In this document: piece by piece, positions 1-8,196 of the stretch
Position numbering within the stretch: the stretch's first letter is position 1
Layout of the letters: every line of letters starts with the position of its first letter
Source: Alphaproteobacteria bacterium
GTDB taxonomy: Bacteria > Pseudomonadota > Alphaproteobacteria > Rhizobiales > JAKIUO01
Assembly (NCBI GenBank): GCA_024280475.1
Contig: JAJRQA010000161.1
Location: 1-38,320 of the forward strand
Length of the DNA stretch: 38,320 nt
Direction of reading: 5' to 3'
The notes under the pieces: generated by a model
Seen by the model: only the letters and a program-made list of their open reading frames with translations
The model's database searches: none
Told to the model about the DNA's origin: nothing
Made by a program: the position numbers and the translations under genes

Positions 1-94
1 CAAAAGCCCGCTCTATCTGTGACAGCGCAGCCTCAATGGCTTTATCCTTGTCCATATTACCTCCCTCGATAATCTCGAATTGGCTTCTCGGCAT
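1..94 (-). CDS. recA: RecA recombinase, N-terminal fragment (cut by window edge)
   Basis: Only the first 31 codons are inside the window. The minus-strand translation contains DKDKAIEAALSQIERAF, the characteristic N-terminal helix of RecA, the DNA-strand-exchange ATPase that also triggers LexA self-cleavage. Two in-frame ATG codons exist. The one at 94 has AAGGAG 8 nt upstream and gives 14 residues before DKDK, the same length of extension I recall for rhizobial RecA proteins. The one at 55 has GGGAGG close upstream. I prefer 94, but internal initiation at 55 is possible. The gene lies downstream of cckA on the same strand, separated by about 200 bp carrying LexA-type sites, so it probably has its own promoter. 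Identity is secure; the start is moderately secure. Confidence 0.9.
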   Translation of the reverse strand, partial: MPRSQFEIIEGGNMDKDKAIEAALSQIERAF

Positions 95-145
95 GGTGAG
101 CTCTCCTTATTTCACAAAATGGGGACCTGTACAATCTGACTGTTT

Positions 146-160
146 GTACCACTTTTGTTC
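146..160. promoter_or_regulatory. Second, imperfect LexA-type box close to recA
   Basis: The plus strand reads GTACCACTTTTGTTC, which is GTTC-N7-GTTC with one mismatch in the first half-site. It lies about 50 bp upstream of the recA start at 94, a usual operator distance. Together with the perfect box at 241-255 it suggests either two operators or a promoter-proximal weak site. Confidence 0.5.
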
Positions 161-240
161 TCATTTTGCAAGCCTCATGAGAGAAGCCGATTAAAACCTG
201 TAAAATCAATTGATTAGGTCACCCGCCTAAAAGAACATCC

Positions 241-255
241 GAACACAATGAGAAC
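241..255. promoter_or_regulatory. Perfect alphaproteobacterial LexA (SOS) box upstream of recA
   Basis: The sequence GAACACAATGAGAAC is an exact match to the GAAC-N7-GAAC direct-repeat operator described for LexA in Rhizobiales and Rhodobacterales. A third GAAC at 233-236 precedes it. It lies in the cckA-recA gap, about 150 bp upstream of the preferred recA start. LexA control of recA is an inference from motif and context. Confidence 0.75.
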
Positions 256-297
256 ATAGAATCGAAGAATCGCCCGCCCCATTGATCTATCAACAGC

Positions 298-2949
298 TTA
301 ATCGGCGAGTACTTCCTTCACCTTGGCAGCAAGATCTTTCAGCCCATATGGCTTGGCCATGAAAATAAAATCATCTGCATCATCGAGAATCTCGCGAGCA
401 AAGCCCGATACGAAGATGATTTTAAGCTCTGGATTTTCGTTGCGCATTTCCTTGGCCATCGTTGGGCCGTCCATTTCTGGCATCATGACATCGGTGACCA
501 CAAGATCGATCCGCCCCTCAAGCTCGTTCATGACTTCAAGCGCCTGCACGCCCGTTCCAGCCTCAAACACCTCATAACCACGTTTACGAAGGGCGCGAGC
601 TGAAAAGCTACGTACGGCCTCTTCATCTTCCACCAGCAATATAGTCTCCGTGCCTGTGAGATCGGGCTTTCTTTTCTTGTCTTTTTGTTTGTCCTGGAGT
701 TGTTTTTTAGCTGTCTCTTCCAGATCCTCTTCTTGCCGGGGCAAATAGATCCTGAAAGTCGTTCCCTCGCCCACCGTACTGTCAATATAGATAAAACCAC
801 CGGTCTGCTTGACAATCCCATAGACCATGGAAAGACCAAGCCCGGTGCCCTTGCCAACGCCCTTAGTGGTAAAAAATGGCTCAAACACCTTGTCGCTGAC
901 TTCCTTGGTCATACCAGACCCGGTATCACTAACTTCAATCAATACATATTCCCCCACCTGCATACCCTGATCCTCTAGATCAGCTGACATGCGTTGGGTA
1001 ATATTGCGTGTGGCAATCGTCACCACCCCGCCGGCTGGCATGGCGTCGCGCGCATTGACCGCCAGATTAATGATCACCTGTTCAAACTGGGTCGCATCGG
1101 CACGCACCAGCCACAAATCGCGATAGCGCTCCATATTGAGTTTGACATTGTCGCTCAGCAAGCGATCAAGCAAAATAGACAGATCGGAGACCACATCATT
1201 GAGGTTGAGCACCTCGGGACGCAAAGTCTGGCGGCGCGAAAATGCCAAAATCTGACGCACCAGCGAAGCCGCCCGATTGGCATTTTGCTTAATGCTGATA
1301 ATATCCTTGAACCCTGGATCGGTCGGACGCACGCTGCCCAACAACTCATCCGTGCCAAGGATAATCGCCGTCAAGACATTATTGAAGTCATGAGCTATGC
1401 CCCCCGCCAACTGCCCGACAGCCTGCATTTTTTGCCCCTGGACCATCTGGCGTTCCATACTCTTTTGATCCGTCGTGTCGATAGCATACAATATAGCGCC
1501 ACCAAACTTGCTATCCGTTTCGCGATCAATGCTGCCAGCCGGCGACAGATATAACCGCCCCGTTTGCTCGGTATCACCACTAAAAGAGACGTTCAAAGGG
1601 CTGATCTTGACCTGTCCACATGAGGCACGCTCCAGAGCAAGAGAGACTTCCTCTTTATTCTCTTCAACGACCAACGATATGATATCCACGACATCATCCA
1701 CGCTTTCCACACTCATACTCGCAGCGAACATGCGCGCGAAAGCGGCGTTGGTACTTCCCACCACACCTTTTTTATCAAGCGTCGCAATAGCGATGGGAGC
1801 CGAATGGAAAAAGCGGGCAAACCGCACCTCGGCAGCCCGCAAATCTTCTCCCGACTCCACGCCGGGCGACCTGTTCAAAACCAATGTACGCGATTGATTG
1901 GCATGTCCACCATCGGACACTGTTTGATGCAGTAATCTGACCGGCAGCGACGTGCCATCTTGTCTGATCAGGTCCAGATCAAATGTCAATTTGTCACTAT
2001 CGCTTTTTTGGGCAAGGGATTTTTGTGCCAGCAAGGTTGCCCCGTCTCCCGAAACAATATCCTTCAGCATGAGCTGCGAAGCAACTGCATCAGCCAGATC
2101 CAATCCCAACCAGCTGGCCAAAGTGGCATTCAGATAATCGATACGTCCCTTGTCATCCGACGAAAAGAAACCGGCAGGAGCCTGATCAAGATAATCAATA
2201 ATCTCTTGCAACTTGCCAAAACTCTCTTCCTGACGATGGCGCTCGCTGGATATTTCGGCGATTTGCCAGACCGTTACGGATGCGCTTTCACAAGTGCTCG
2301 CAGAGTCGACCAATTCTACAGTGTCGTCAGTAAGACCATCGTCGTCAGTAAGACCATCATTCGCCCCGGCACCCGTCTGCCATTTTCCATGCGGTGCAAC
2401 GCTGATACGATACCAGGAAGCATCTCCTTGATGTGGGTCAGTATCTACGTGCATATTGGATACGCGAAATTCTTCTTGCCAGCTTTCGCCGTTTTTGATT
2501 GCTTGAGTCAGTCGGTAAATGGGTTCAGCTGCCGCCACTTCACCAGCAAACAGCTGTTCAATGGTCGGCGCCCGCTCATCCTTCTTCCCAGCGATATTCA
2601 AATAAGCCGCATTGGCGAACAGCACATTCTTTTGACTATCTGTTACCAGCACTCCTTCTGGCAACTCATCAAGCAAGGTGTGATTACTGCTAGTGTTTTG
2701 TTGATCGCTGGCGACCTTTAACAGTCCACACGACAGGCCCGCCAGTGCCAACACCCCCAATATAACCAATGCGGAGAATACGGTGGTCACGACCAATCGC
2801 CCGGTATCGCCAGACACCAGCTGGGACAATAACAATCCCCCTGCAAGCAAGACTGCAACAACCAATCCGGTACGCTGATAATCCAGACGAGCTAGCAGGG
2901 CCAAAAGGGCACTCATCGCCATACCAGAATGTAATTCATATTGAGCCAT
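298..2949 (-). CDS. cckA: CckA hybrid histidine kinase (cell-cycle phosphorelay)
   Basis: CckA autophosphorylates and feeds phosphate through ChpT to CtrA and CpdR, controlling the alphaproteobacterial cell cycle. From the start at 2949 the 883-residue protein has two membrane helices (about 17-77), three PAS-like segments (about 90-500), a HisKA H-box AHDFNN with the phospho-accepting His520, an HATPase_c domain with DTGSGM (about 675) and GKGTGLGLS (about 699), and a C-terminal receiver domain with Asp820 in TDVMMP. Length and order match the CckA family. The same frame extends to a TTG at 3009 with no clear ribosome site. The ATG at 2949 has GAGG 5 nt upstream, so I chose it. An 18-bp tandem duplication occurs in the inter-PAS linker. 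The position next to recA is familiar in Rhizobiales. Confidence 0.93.
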   Translation of the reverse strand: MAQYELHSGMAMSALLALLARLDYQRTGLVVAVLLAGGLLLSQLVSGDTGRLVVTTVFSALVILGVLALAGLSCGLLKVASDQQNTSSNHTLLDELPEGVLVTDSQKNVLFANAAYLNIAGKKDERAPTIEQLFAGEVAAAEPIYRLTQAIKNGESWQEEFRVSNMHVDTDPHQGDASWYRISVAPHGKWQTGAGANDGLTDDDGLTDDTVELVDSASTCESASVTVWQIAEISSERHRQEESFGKLQEIIDYLDQAPAGFFSSDDKGRIDYLNATLASWLGLDLADAVASQLMLKDIVSGDGATLLAQKSLAQKSDSDKLTFDLDLIRQDGTSLPVRLLHQTVSDGGHANQSRTLVLNRSPGVESGEDLRAAEVRFARFFHSAPIAIATLDKKGVVGSTNAAFARMFAASMSVESVDDVVDIISLVVEENKEEVSLALERASCGQVKISPLNVSFSGDTEQTGRLYLSPAGSIDRETDSKFGGAILYAIDTTDQKSMERQMVQGQKMQAVGQLAGGIAHDFNNVLTAIILGTDELLGSVRPTDPGFKDIISIKQNANRAASLVRQILAFSRRQTLRPEVLNLNDVVSDLSILLDRLLSDNVKLNMERYRDLWLVRADATQFEQVIINLAVNARDAMPAGGVVTIATRNITQRMSADLEDQGMQVGEYVLIEVSDTGSGMTKEVSDKVFEPFFTTKGVGKGTGLGLSMVYGIVKQTGGFIYIDSTVGEGTTFRIYLPRQEEDLEETAKKQLQDKQKDKKRKPDLTGTETILLVEDEEAVRSFSARALRKRGYEVFEAGTGVQALEVMNELEGRIDLVVTDVMMPEMDGPTMAKEMRNENPELKIIFVSGFAREILDDADDFIFMAKPYGLKDLAAKVKEVLAD

Positions 2950-3169
2950 CATAGCCTCATAGCTGATTCGCATCCTTTTTGTCCGCGAAATTTTCAAAGT
3001 CTGAGCCAATCGGTGGTGATCTGTTCATGGCGCCTTGAAAACAGGATAATTGCCGTCTGGTTAATGCTTTATCAACCAATTTATAGGCTTAATGAACGGT
3101 AAGCTATTCAGGATAATTGTATTTTCTGGGTGCGTTGAGTTTTAGATTGTGTGTTTTATGGAGTATGGT

Positions 3170-3592
3170 ATGAAAACGCGTTCAATATTGGTTGTGCTGG
3201 CCACCGTGTTCCTATCGGGATGCGCATCTATCTTTAACAGCAGCCCCACACCACAGATGGCATATATTGGCGATTTATCAAACAATCGCGTTGCGCGCGC
3301 AGGTGAAACTATTGCCTATGCCAAAGGCGACAATGGTACCGACACCCTCTTATATCAATTTAAAGGCGTCGACGAAAAAGGCGGCATTCACATCAATCGA
3401 ATCGTTCGCACGACGAATATTGGTGGACAACGAACAGGGCTTGCCGGCTTGCTTCAAAACAAAACACCCAAATCGATTGAACTGGTCTTTATGCCGGACC
3501 AGACATTATTGGTTTCGCCCGGCGTCCATGTGGTGTTTGTGAAATCTTCTCCAAGCGAGCTTCACTATCGCGTCATCATGACGGCCGGCTAG
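3170..3592 (+). CDS. Small putative lipoprotein, function unknown
   Basis: The 140-residue product starts MKTRSILVVLATVFLSGCAS. This is a signal peptide ending in a lipobox (LSGC), so it should be processed by signal peptidase II and lipidated on Cys. The rest is soluble, with alternating strand-like segments and no motif I recognise. I chose the ATG at 3170 because GGAG lies 6 nt upstream; a GTG at 3149 in the same frame would place seven residues before the signal peptide. It is divergent from cckA and convergent with the L,D-transpeptidase gene. I do not recognise a family; 'envelope lipoprotein' is all the sequence supports. Confidence 0.75.
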   Translation: MKTRSILVVLATVFLSGCASIFNSSPTPQMAYIGDLSNNRVARAGETIAYAKGDNGTDTLLYQFKGVDEKGGIHINRIVRTTNIGGQRTGLAGLLQNKTPKSIELVFMPDQTLLVSPGVHVVFVKSSPSELHYRVIMTAG

Positions 3593-3702
3593 CCTTCCCC
3601 GCCAAGTATGGAAACAAGGTTTGCCAAAACTTTTGATCTGAATTCACATCTCTCACTAATATATTTACGCTTGGTCAATAAAATATATTTGAAGGCGTTG
3701 AT

Positions 3703-5844
3703 CTATTTGGTGAGCACTACAAAATCAGTTCCCTTGCCGGTTTCGTGGCTCATTCCCTTGTCAGAGATGACCATTGACGACCCAGGGGTCAGCAACATCG
3801 AGAGCTGGCGCCGTACCGTGGCTGGCAAGCTTATGCGATCAAGGGCTTGCTGCGCACTAACTGTTACGAGCTGCGTCCTCGAGCGTTTGCTAGCTTTCTT
3901 GCCTCGACGTTTTTTACGAAATGGGCGAGAAGCATTTTTAACTGTAACGGCGGTCCATTGGGCGGAATCTGCCCCCTTTTCAAAATGCATGGCGGTGTAC
4001 AGGTGGGTGCCAAGAGCCTTGCCAGGATCGATGACATCAACGGGTGCATCAAACAATTTAACAAAGCCCTGGCGGACATATATATGGCCGCTTTTTGCTT
4101 GCGCTCGTCCGGCCCTATTGTGAAGCTCCTTGATGAGCTTGTCAGAAACCTGACCGGTTACCTCAACATCGAGTTCCTGCTGAAAGGCATTTATGGCAAT
4201 GCGCGTATTTTTGCCAACCTGGCCATCCGCTGTTCCGGGCTCATAGCCAATTTCAGTCAACAATCTTTGCGCCGTTTTGATCCGCTCAACACCTGTCTGT
4301 GGGGTAATAAAAATACGCAAAGGTAATTTCTCACGCGCTTTAGCGCGTTTAATACCAGCGATTGCCGACTTTACCTTCTTGCCCTCAACGATAACACGGC
4401 GCCGGCTATCAGCATATTCTCTGCGAGCCTTCTTCAGCAAACGAGCTGTTTCACGCAGGTCAGTGTGGCGCTTTAAGGCTAAGGCCCGCGCAGTTTGCGC
4501 TTCATCAGTCAATTGATCCAAAACAACGGTGGCCGCATCGAGGCGCCTGGTTATATCGTCAAGCCTTGCTTTCACTTTCAACGCGTGAGCGTCCCGGTCA
4601 AGCACGCGTGCCGTTGCCATTGCCATCCACTTGCCAGCATATTTAGGAGTATCAATACGTTTCTCGATGATCTCTTTCGCCCAGTTGGCGCGCCATTGCG
4701 CTTTATTGTAAGAACGCAACCGGAGTGCTCTGGTTCGCTTGAGCTTACGAACCGTGAAACGCGGCTTGCGAAGGCGTTTTTGAGCCACCAGTGAAAGCTT
4801 CCTGGCATCGCGGAGCTGTATTTCTTGCTCATCAAACTGTTTTTGCGTCTGAACAAGCGCTAGCTCCATTTTAGGACTGACCGCAACGGCCTGTTGGTAG
4901 TCCTGCTTCTTTTTGGCCAAATAACGAGTGGCTGCCATGCTCGGCTTGACAAAGCCTGGAATACCGCCGCGCTCCAATAGAGGCGCGCTGACATCGCCAG
5001 TTTGATTTTGGTTCAAGGCAGCAGTACGCACTCCACTGCTCGCCAAAATCGAGCCAGAAGCCATTGGCTGGATCAAACTCATATGAGTGATCGACTGCAA
5101 AGGGGACGAACCAGAAGCAATAATCACATGAGCGCCCATACGGGTACTCTTGAACAATTTCTTGGCAAATCCAAAGGGCATGCGAATACAGCCATGGGAC
5201 TGATAGGGGCGTGAAACATTACCGGCATGAAGTGCGATACCAGACCAAGTAAGGCGCTGCATAAACGGCATGGGCGCATCATTATACAGATTGGAAAAAT
5301 GCTTCTTGCGCTTTTGGATAATACTAAACACACCAGAAGGCGTCCGATGCCCTGAGCGACCTGTCGAAACCCTGGCCGAGGCAACCACTTTACCGCCCTT
5401 ATAGATACTGACCCGCTGCTTTGCCAAAGAGACAACAATTTGCACTGGCCCCTTTTTACTTTTTTTGCCAGGCGGCAGCTTCTTCTTATTGCCGACAATC
5501 GATCGTTTGAGAGATGCAACTTTTCGCTTGTTGATCGACGCCACATTGCGTCTGGCAGCTTTACGATTACGGCGCTTGATATATCTACTGCGAGCCCGTC
5601 CAAGACGAGCGGATCTTGCCCGCGCACGAGCTCGGGCACGCGCCTGCCTGGGGCTGATACGCTTTGCAGCGCTCCGGCTTCTTCTTATTTTAGGTCTGTT
5701 TGAGCGATAGCGTGGACGATAAACATCATCACCGGAAAATCCATTATTCTGGGCATAATATCGTTGAGCTTCTACAGGCTCGGAACTGCCAAATAGCAAT
5801 CCCATTGCCACAGCAAGAAAAGTAAGCTGAAGCATCCGTTTCAT
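3703..5844 (-). CDS. L,D-transpeptidase (YkuD) with peptidoglycan-binding domain
   Basis: This is a 713-residue secreted cell-wall enzyme. A signal peptide (MKRMLQLTFLAVAMG..., ending EPVEA) is followed by an extremely basic Arg/Ala/Lys-rich stretch at about 42-130. The YkuD catalytic domain (about 133-245) contains HAGNVSRPYQSHGCIRMP, giving the catalytic His217 and Cys219. A helical, charged region of about 270 residues follows, then a peptidoglycan_binding_1 repeat (about 515-570) and a C-terminal tail with LTPGSSMVISDKG and ETGKGTDFVV. I recall that tail from other alphaproteobacterial YkuD proteins. Such enzymes make 3-3 peptide crosslinks or attach proteins to peptidoglycan. The ATG at 5844 starts directly on the signal peptide; a GTG at 5871 is the in-frame alternative. 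Neighbouring genes also act on the envelope. Confidence 0.9.
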   Translation of the reverse strand: MKRMLQLTFLAVAMGLLFGSSEPVEAQRYYAQNNGFSGDDVYRPRYRSNRPKIRRSRSAAKRISPRQARARARARARSARLGRARSRYIKRRNRKAARRNVASINKRKVASLKRSIVGNKKKLPPGKKSKKGPVQIVVSLAKQRVSIYKGGKVVASARVSTGRSGHRTPSGVFSIIQKRKKHFSNLYNDAPMPFMQRLTWSGIALHAGNVSRPYQSHGCIRMPFGFAKKLFKSTRMGAHVIIASGSSPLQSITHMSLIQPMASGSILASSGVRTAALNQNQTGDVSAPLLERGGIPGFVKPSMAATRYLAKKKQDYQQAVAVSPKMELALVQTQKQFDEQEIQLRDARKLSLVAQKRLRKPRFTVRKLKRTRALRLRSYNKAQWRANWAKEIIEKRIDTPKYAGKWMAMATARVLDRDAHALKVKARLDDITRRLDAATVVLDQLTDEAQTARALALKRHTDLRETARLLKKARREYADSRRRVIVEGKKVKSAIAGIKRAKAREKLPLRIFITPQTGVERIKTAQRLLTEIGYEPGTADGQVGKNTRIAINAFQQELDVEVTGQVSDKLIKELHNRAGRAQAKSGHIYVRQGFVKLFDAPVDVIDPGKALGTHLYTAMHFEKGADSAQWTAVTVKNASRPFRKKRRGKKASKRSRTQLVTVSAQQALDRISLPATVRRQLSMLLTPGSSMVISDKGMSHETGKGTDFVVLTK

Positions 5845-6133
5845 ATTACAACCATCCCTTAAACTAACCACACTCTATAGTTCCCAAAAATTTTCAGGAA
5901 TACTTACCTTAGCGTCATGAAAAAACTCGAAACAGGCTTGCCATTATTTAAACAAAATTCCAAACATTTGTCCAAACTCTTCTATAACCGCGTTAATTTC
6001 AATCCGTTATAGTGATAAAAGTGCCGTATTACAGCGTGCACGTCAATAGTACATATGCAACCAGACATCCAGATTTCACAATTATTTATTGAAAACCTGG
6101 TGCATCAACCTTTTATACCTTTAAAAGTATACA
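5845..6133. other. Non-coding gap upstream of the L,D-transpeptidase gene
   Basis: These 289 bp lie between two minus-strand genes and should hold the L,D-transpeptidase promoter. The stretch is AT-rich. On the minus strand a TTGGAC element and TAAATA-like hexamers occur near 5930-5970, but spacing is poor and I do not call a promoter. A weak inverted repeat (TATAC/GTATA) near 6116-6133 follows the upstream gene. Nothing else is evident. Confidence 0.4.
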
Positions 6134-6673
6134 CTACGCCCCTGCCCTTGTCGCCGGCAGATCAAACAGTTCCGCATAGCTGTTCCAGCGCTTGGTCGGG
6201 GCTTTGTTGGTCTTGTGTACATACAATGGCAGTGTCTTCTTATCGTCGGGGTGTTTCAATTCAATTATTTGATAAATCGTTTGGGTACGTCCCGATCTGG
6301 CTTGTCGCCGACGCAATTGCACCGCCGTAAAATCTGCATATTGCGCCGACCAATGACGATCCATAAAAAGGCCCGCTTCAGTGATGGCCACACTGTTTTT
6401 GTCAAATGCCATGATATTCTTGCGCTCGCTGCGCCGGACCAGCAAAAAAGCCAATGCCAGCATTCCGCCCCCCGCAATCATCAGGACTGAAAAGGCAAAT
6501 GAGGGGGCAAAACTGCTAAGAGCAATGTATAAAAACACCAACAAGAACAAACCAAATGGCAAGCTTTCCAACGGGCTATTGGCTTTTTCCAGTTCTACCA
6601 ATGTTGGAAATCGTTCAATATCAACTGCAAAGGGCTGATCGCTGCCCGCGTTAATTTTAATGCTGATACTCAT
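6134..6673 (-). CDS. Two-helix inner-membrane protein, possibly DUF2244-like
   Basis: The 179-residue product has a short N-terminal cytoplasmic part, two adjacent hydrophobic helices at about residues 40-80 (LPFGLFLLVFLYIAL and VLMIAGGGMLALAFLLV) and a soluble C-terminal half of about 95 residues with strand-like segments. The arrangement resembles DUF2244 or bacterial PH-domain membrane proteins, but I cannot assign either firmly. I chose the ATG at 6673 because GGGAG lies 8 nt upstream; an ATG at 6688 has no good ribosome site. The gene is transcribed away from the lytic transglycosylase gene and towards the L,D-transpeptidase gene with about 290 bp between them. No function can be assigned. 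Confidence 0.7.
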   Translation of the reverse strand: MSISIKINAGSDQPFAVDIERFPTLVELEKANSPLESLPFGLFLLVFLYIALSSFAPSFAFSVLMIAGGGMLALAFLLVRRSERKNIMAFDKNSVAITEAGLFMDRHWSAQYADFTAVQLRRRQARSGRTQTIYQIIELKHPDDKKTLPLYVHKTNKAPTKRWNSYAELFDLPATRAGA

Positions 6674-6849
6674 CCTTGCAGCTCCCATCAAACGCCATAA
6701 TTGTCTGCCAACATCATGAAGCTATCGTCCCCCTATTCGTCAATAAATAATTTTATCAACGCATGTCATTGGGGCTGGGAACAAAATATTCTTGGGATAA
6801 CAGGTCCCGAGATGGTAAAATATGGACAATGATTCGGAGATGAACTGCA

Positions 6850-8175
6850 ATGACCAGAGCAAAATCAGAAAATGAACGTTCCAGTTTACGCAAGCGTCTC
6901 TCGTCGGGGCGGCGATCCAGCTGGGCGCATAAGGCGCGCCTGGCGACGCTTCTCGCGCTGACCATGACTCTTGGAAATTTCCTGTCAGCAGGAGAAAACA
7001 TGACCATCACGGGGCCGCAAGAAGCACATGCCGCATCGGCTTCTGACAAACGCTTTCGGCAATGGGTCGAACGGCTTTGGCCATCTGCCAGACGCAAAGG
7101 CGTCTCCCGCAAAACGTTTAATAGGGCCTTTCGAGGTGTCAGACCAGACCCCGAGGTGATCCGCTCGGCACACTACCAACCAGAATTTGTGCGCCCTATA
7201 TGGGACTATATGTCTTCGGCGACCTCCGACAAGCGTGTAGCGGTCGGACAAGACATGTTGCGCAAAAACAAACGGCTGCTGGATAAATTGGAAGAGCGCT
7301 ACAAGGTGGACCGCTTTACCATCGTTGCTATCTGGGGGATGGAAAGCAATTACGGACTGACCAAGGGGGACAAAAACGTCATCCAGTCCCTTGCCACGCT
7401 CGCCTATCGCGACCGCCGCCGCCGCCGCTTTGGCCGCCAGCAATTGCTGAGCGCCCTGCGTATTTTACAAAATGGCGACATCAAAGCTGCTGACATGAAT
7501 GGCTCATGGGCCGGAGCCATGGGTCACACGCAGTTTATTCCCACCACCTATGCGGCCTATGCGGTTGACTATGATCGCGATGGCAAGCGCGATATCTGGA
7601 ATAGCTCCAGCGACGCCCTAGCCTCGACCGCCAATTATTTGCGCCGGTCAGGATGGCGCGGTGGCCAGACCTGGGGATATGAGGTCAAGCTACCCAAGAA
7701 AATGAAACATGCCCGCACCCGAATAAAACGCCGTAAAACACTTCGTTACTGGAAAAAATCGGGTCTAAAGCGCGTTGGCGGCAAGGAATTCCCAAGGCTT
7801 AAAGATAAAGCAGCACTTTTCCTGCCATCTGGCCGCAATGGTCCCGCCTTCCTGGTTCTTAAAAATTTCCGGGCCATTCTTCGCTATAATAATGCCACAA
7901 GCTATGCTTTGGCGATCGGACATCTGTCTGACCGGCTGCGCGGCGCTGGTGGCTTTGTCAAATCATGGCCGACAAAACACAAGCCCCTTGCAAGAGATGA
8001 GCGGCTGGAGTTACAAAAGCTTTTGACGGCGAAAGGATTCGATACCGGCGGGGCAGATGGCGTGTTTGGAAACGATACATTGCGTGCCTTGCGCAAATAT
8101 CAAAAGTCCCGCGGCCTCAAGGTTGACGGCTGGCCCAGCGCCCGCATCCTCAAAAAATTACGCAATGACAGTTAA
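6850..8175 (+). CDS. MltB-type lytic murein transglycosylase with peptidoglycan-binding domain
   Basis: This 441-residue protein cleaves the MurNAc-GlcNAc bond of peptidoglycan, forming 1,6-anhydro ends. A basic N-terminus precedes a hydrophobic export segment (about 30-48). The SLT_2/MltB catalytic domain (about 65-360) shows IWGMESNYG with catalytic Glu165, and the substrate-site motifs GSWAGAMGHTQFIP and DYDRDGKRDIW. A peptidoglycan_binding_1 repeat closes the protein (about 375-437; KGFDTGGADGVFGNDTLRAL). Length and domain order match the alphaproteobacterial 'lytic murein transglycosylase' family. Ribosome site GGAG lies about 10 nt before the ATG. The downstream DUF459 gene starts 21 bp after the stop, so the two are probably cotranscribed. 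Confidence 0.92.
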   Translation: MTRAKSENERSSLRKRLSSGRRSSWAHKARLATLLALTMTLGNFLSAGENMTITGPQEAHAASASDKRFRQWVERLWPSARRKGVSRKTFNRAFRGVRPDPEVIRSAHYQPEFVRPIWDYMSSATSDKRVAVGQDMLRKNKRLLDKLEERYKVDRFTIVAIWGMESNYGLTKGDKNVIQSLATLAYRDRRRRRFGRQQLLSALRILQNGDIKAADMNGSWAGAMGHTQFIPTTYAAYAVDYDRDGKRDIWNSSSDALASTANYLRRSGWRGGQTWGYEVKLPKKMKHARTRIKRRKTLRYWKKSGLKRVGGKEFPRLKDKAALFLPSGRNGPAFLVLKNFRAILRYNNATSYALAIGHLSDRLRGAGGFVKSWPTKHKPLARDERLELQKLLTAKGFDTGGADGVFGNDTLRALRKYQKSRGLKVDGWPSARILKKLRNDS

Positions 8176-8196
8176 ACGGATTTCGTTTACGAGAAA

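Noticed and set aside
3061..3075. CtrA box upstream of cckA (TTAA-N7-TCAA)
   Set aside because: One mismatch in an AT-rich stretch is expected by chance, and no second site supports it.
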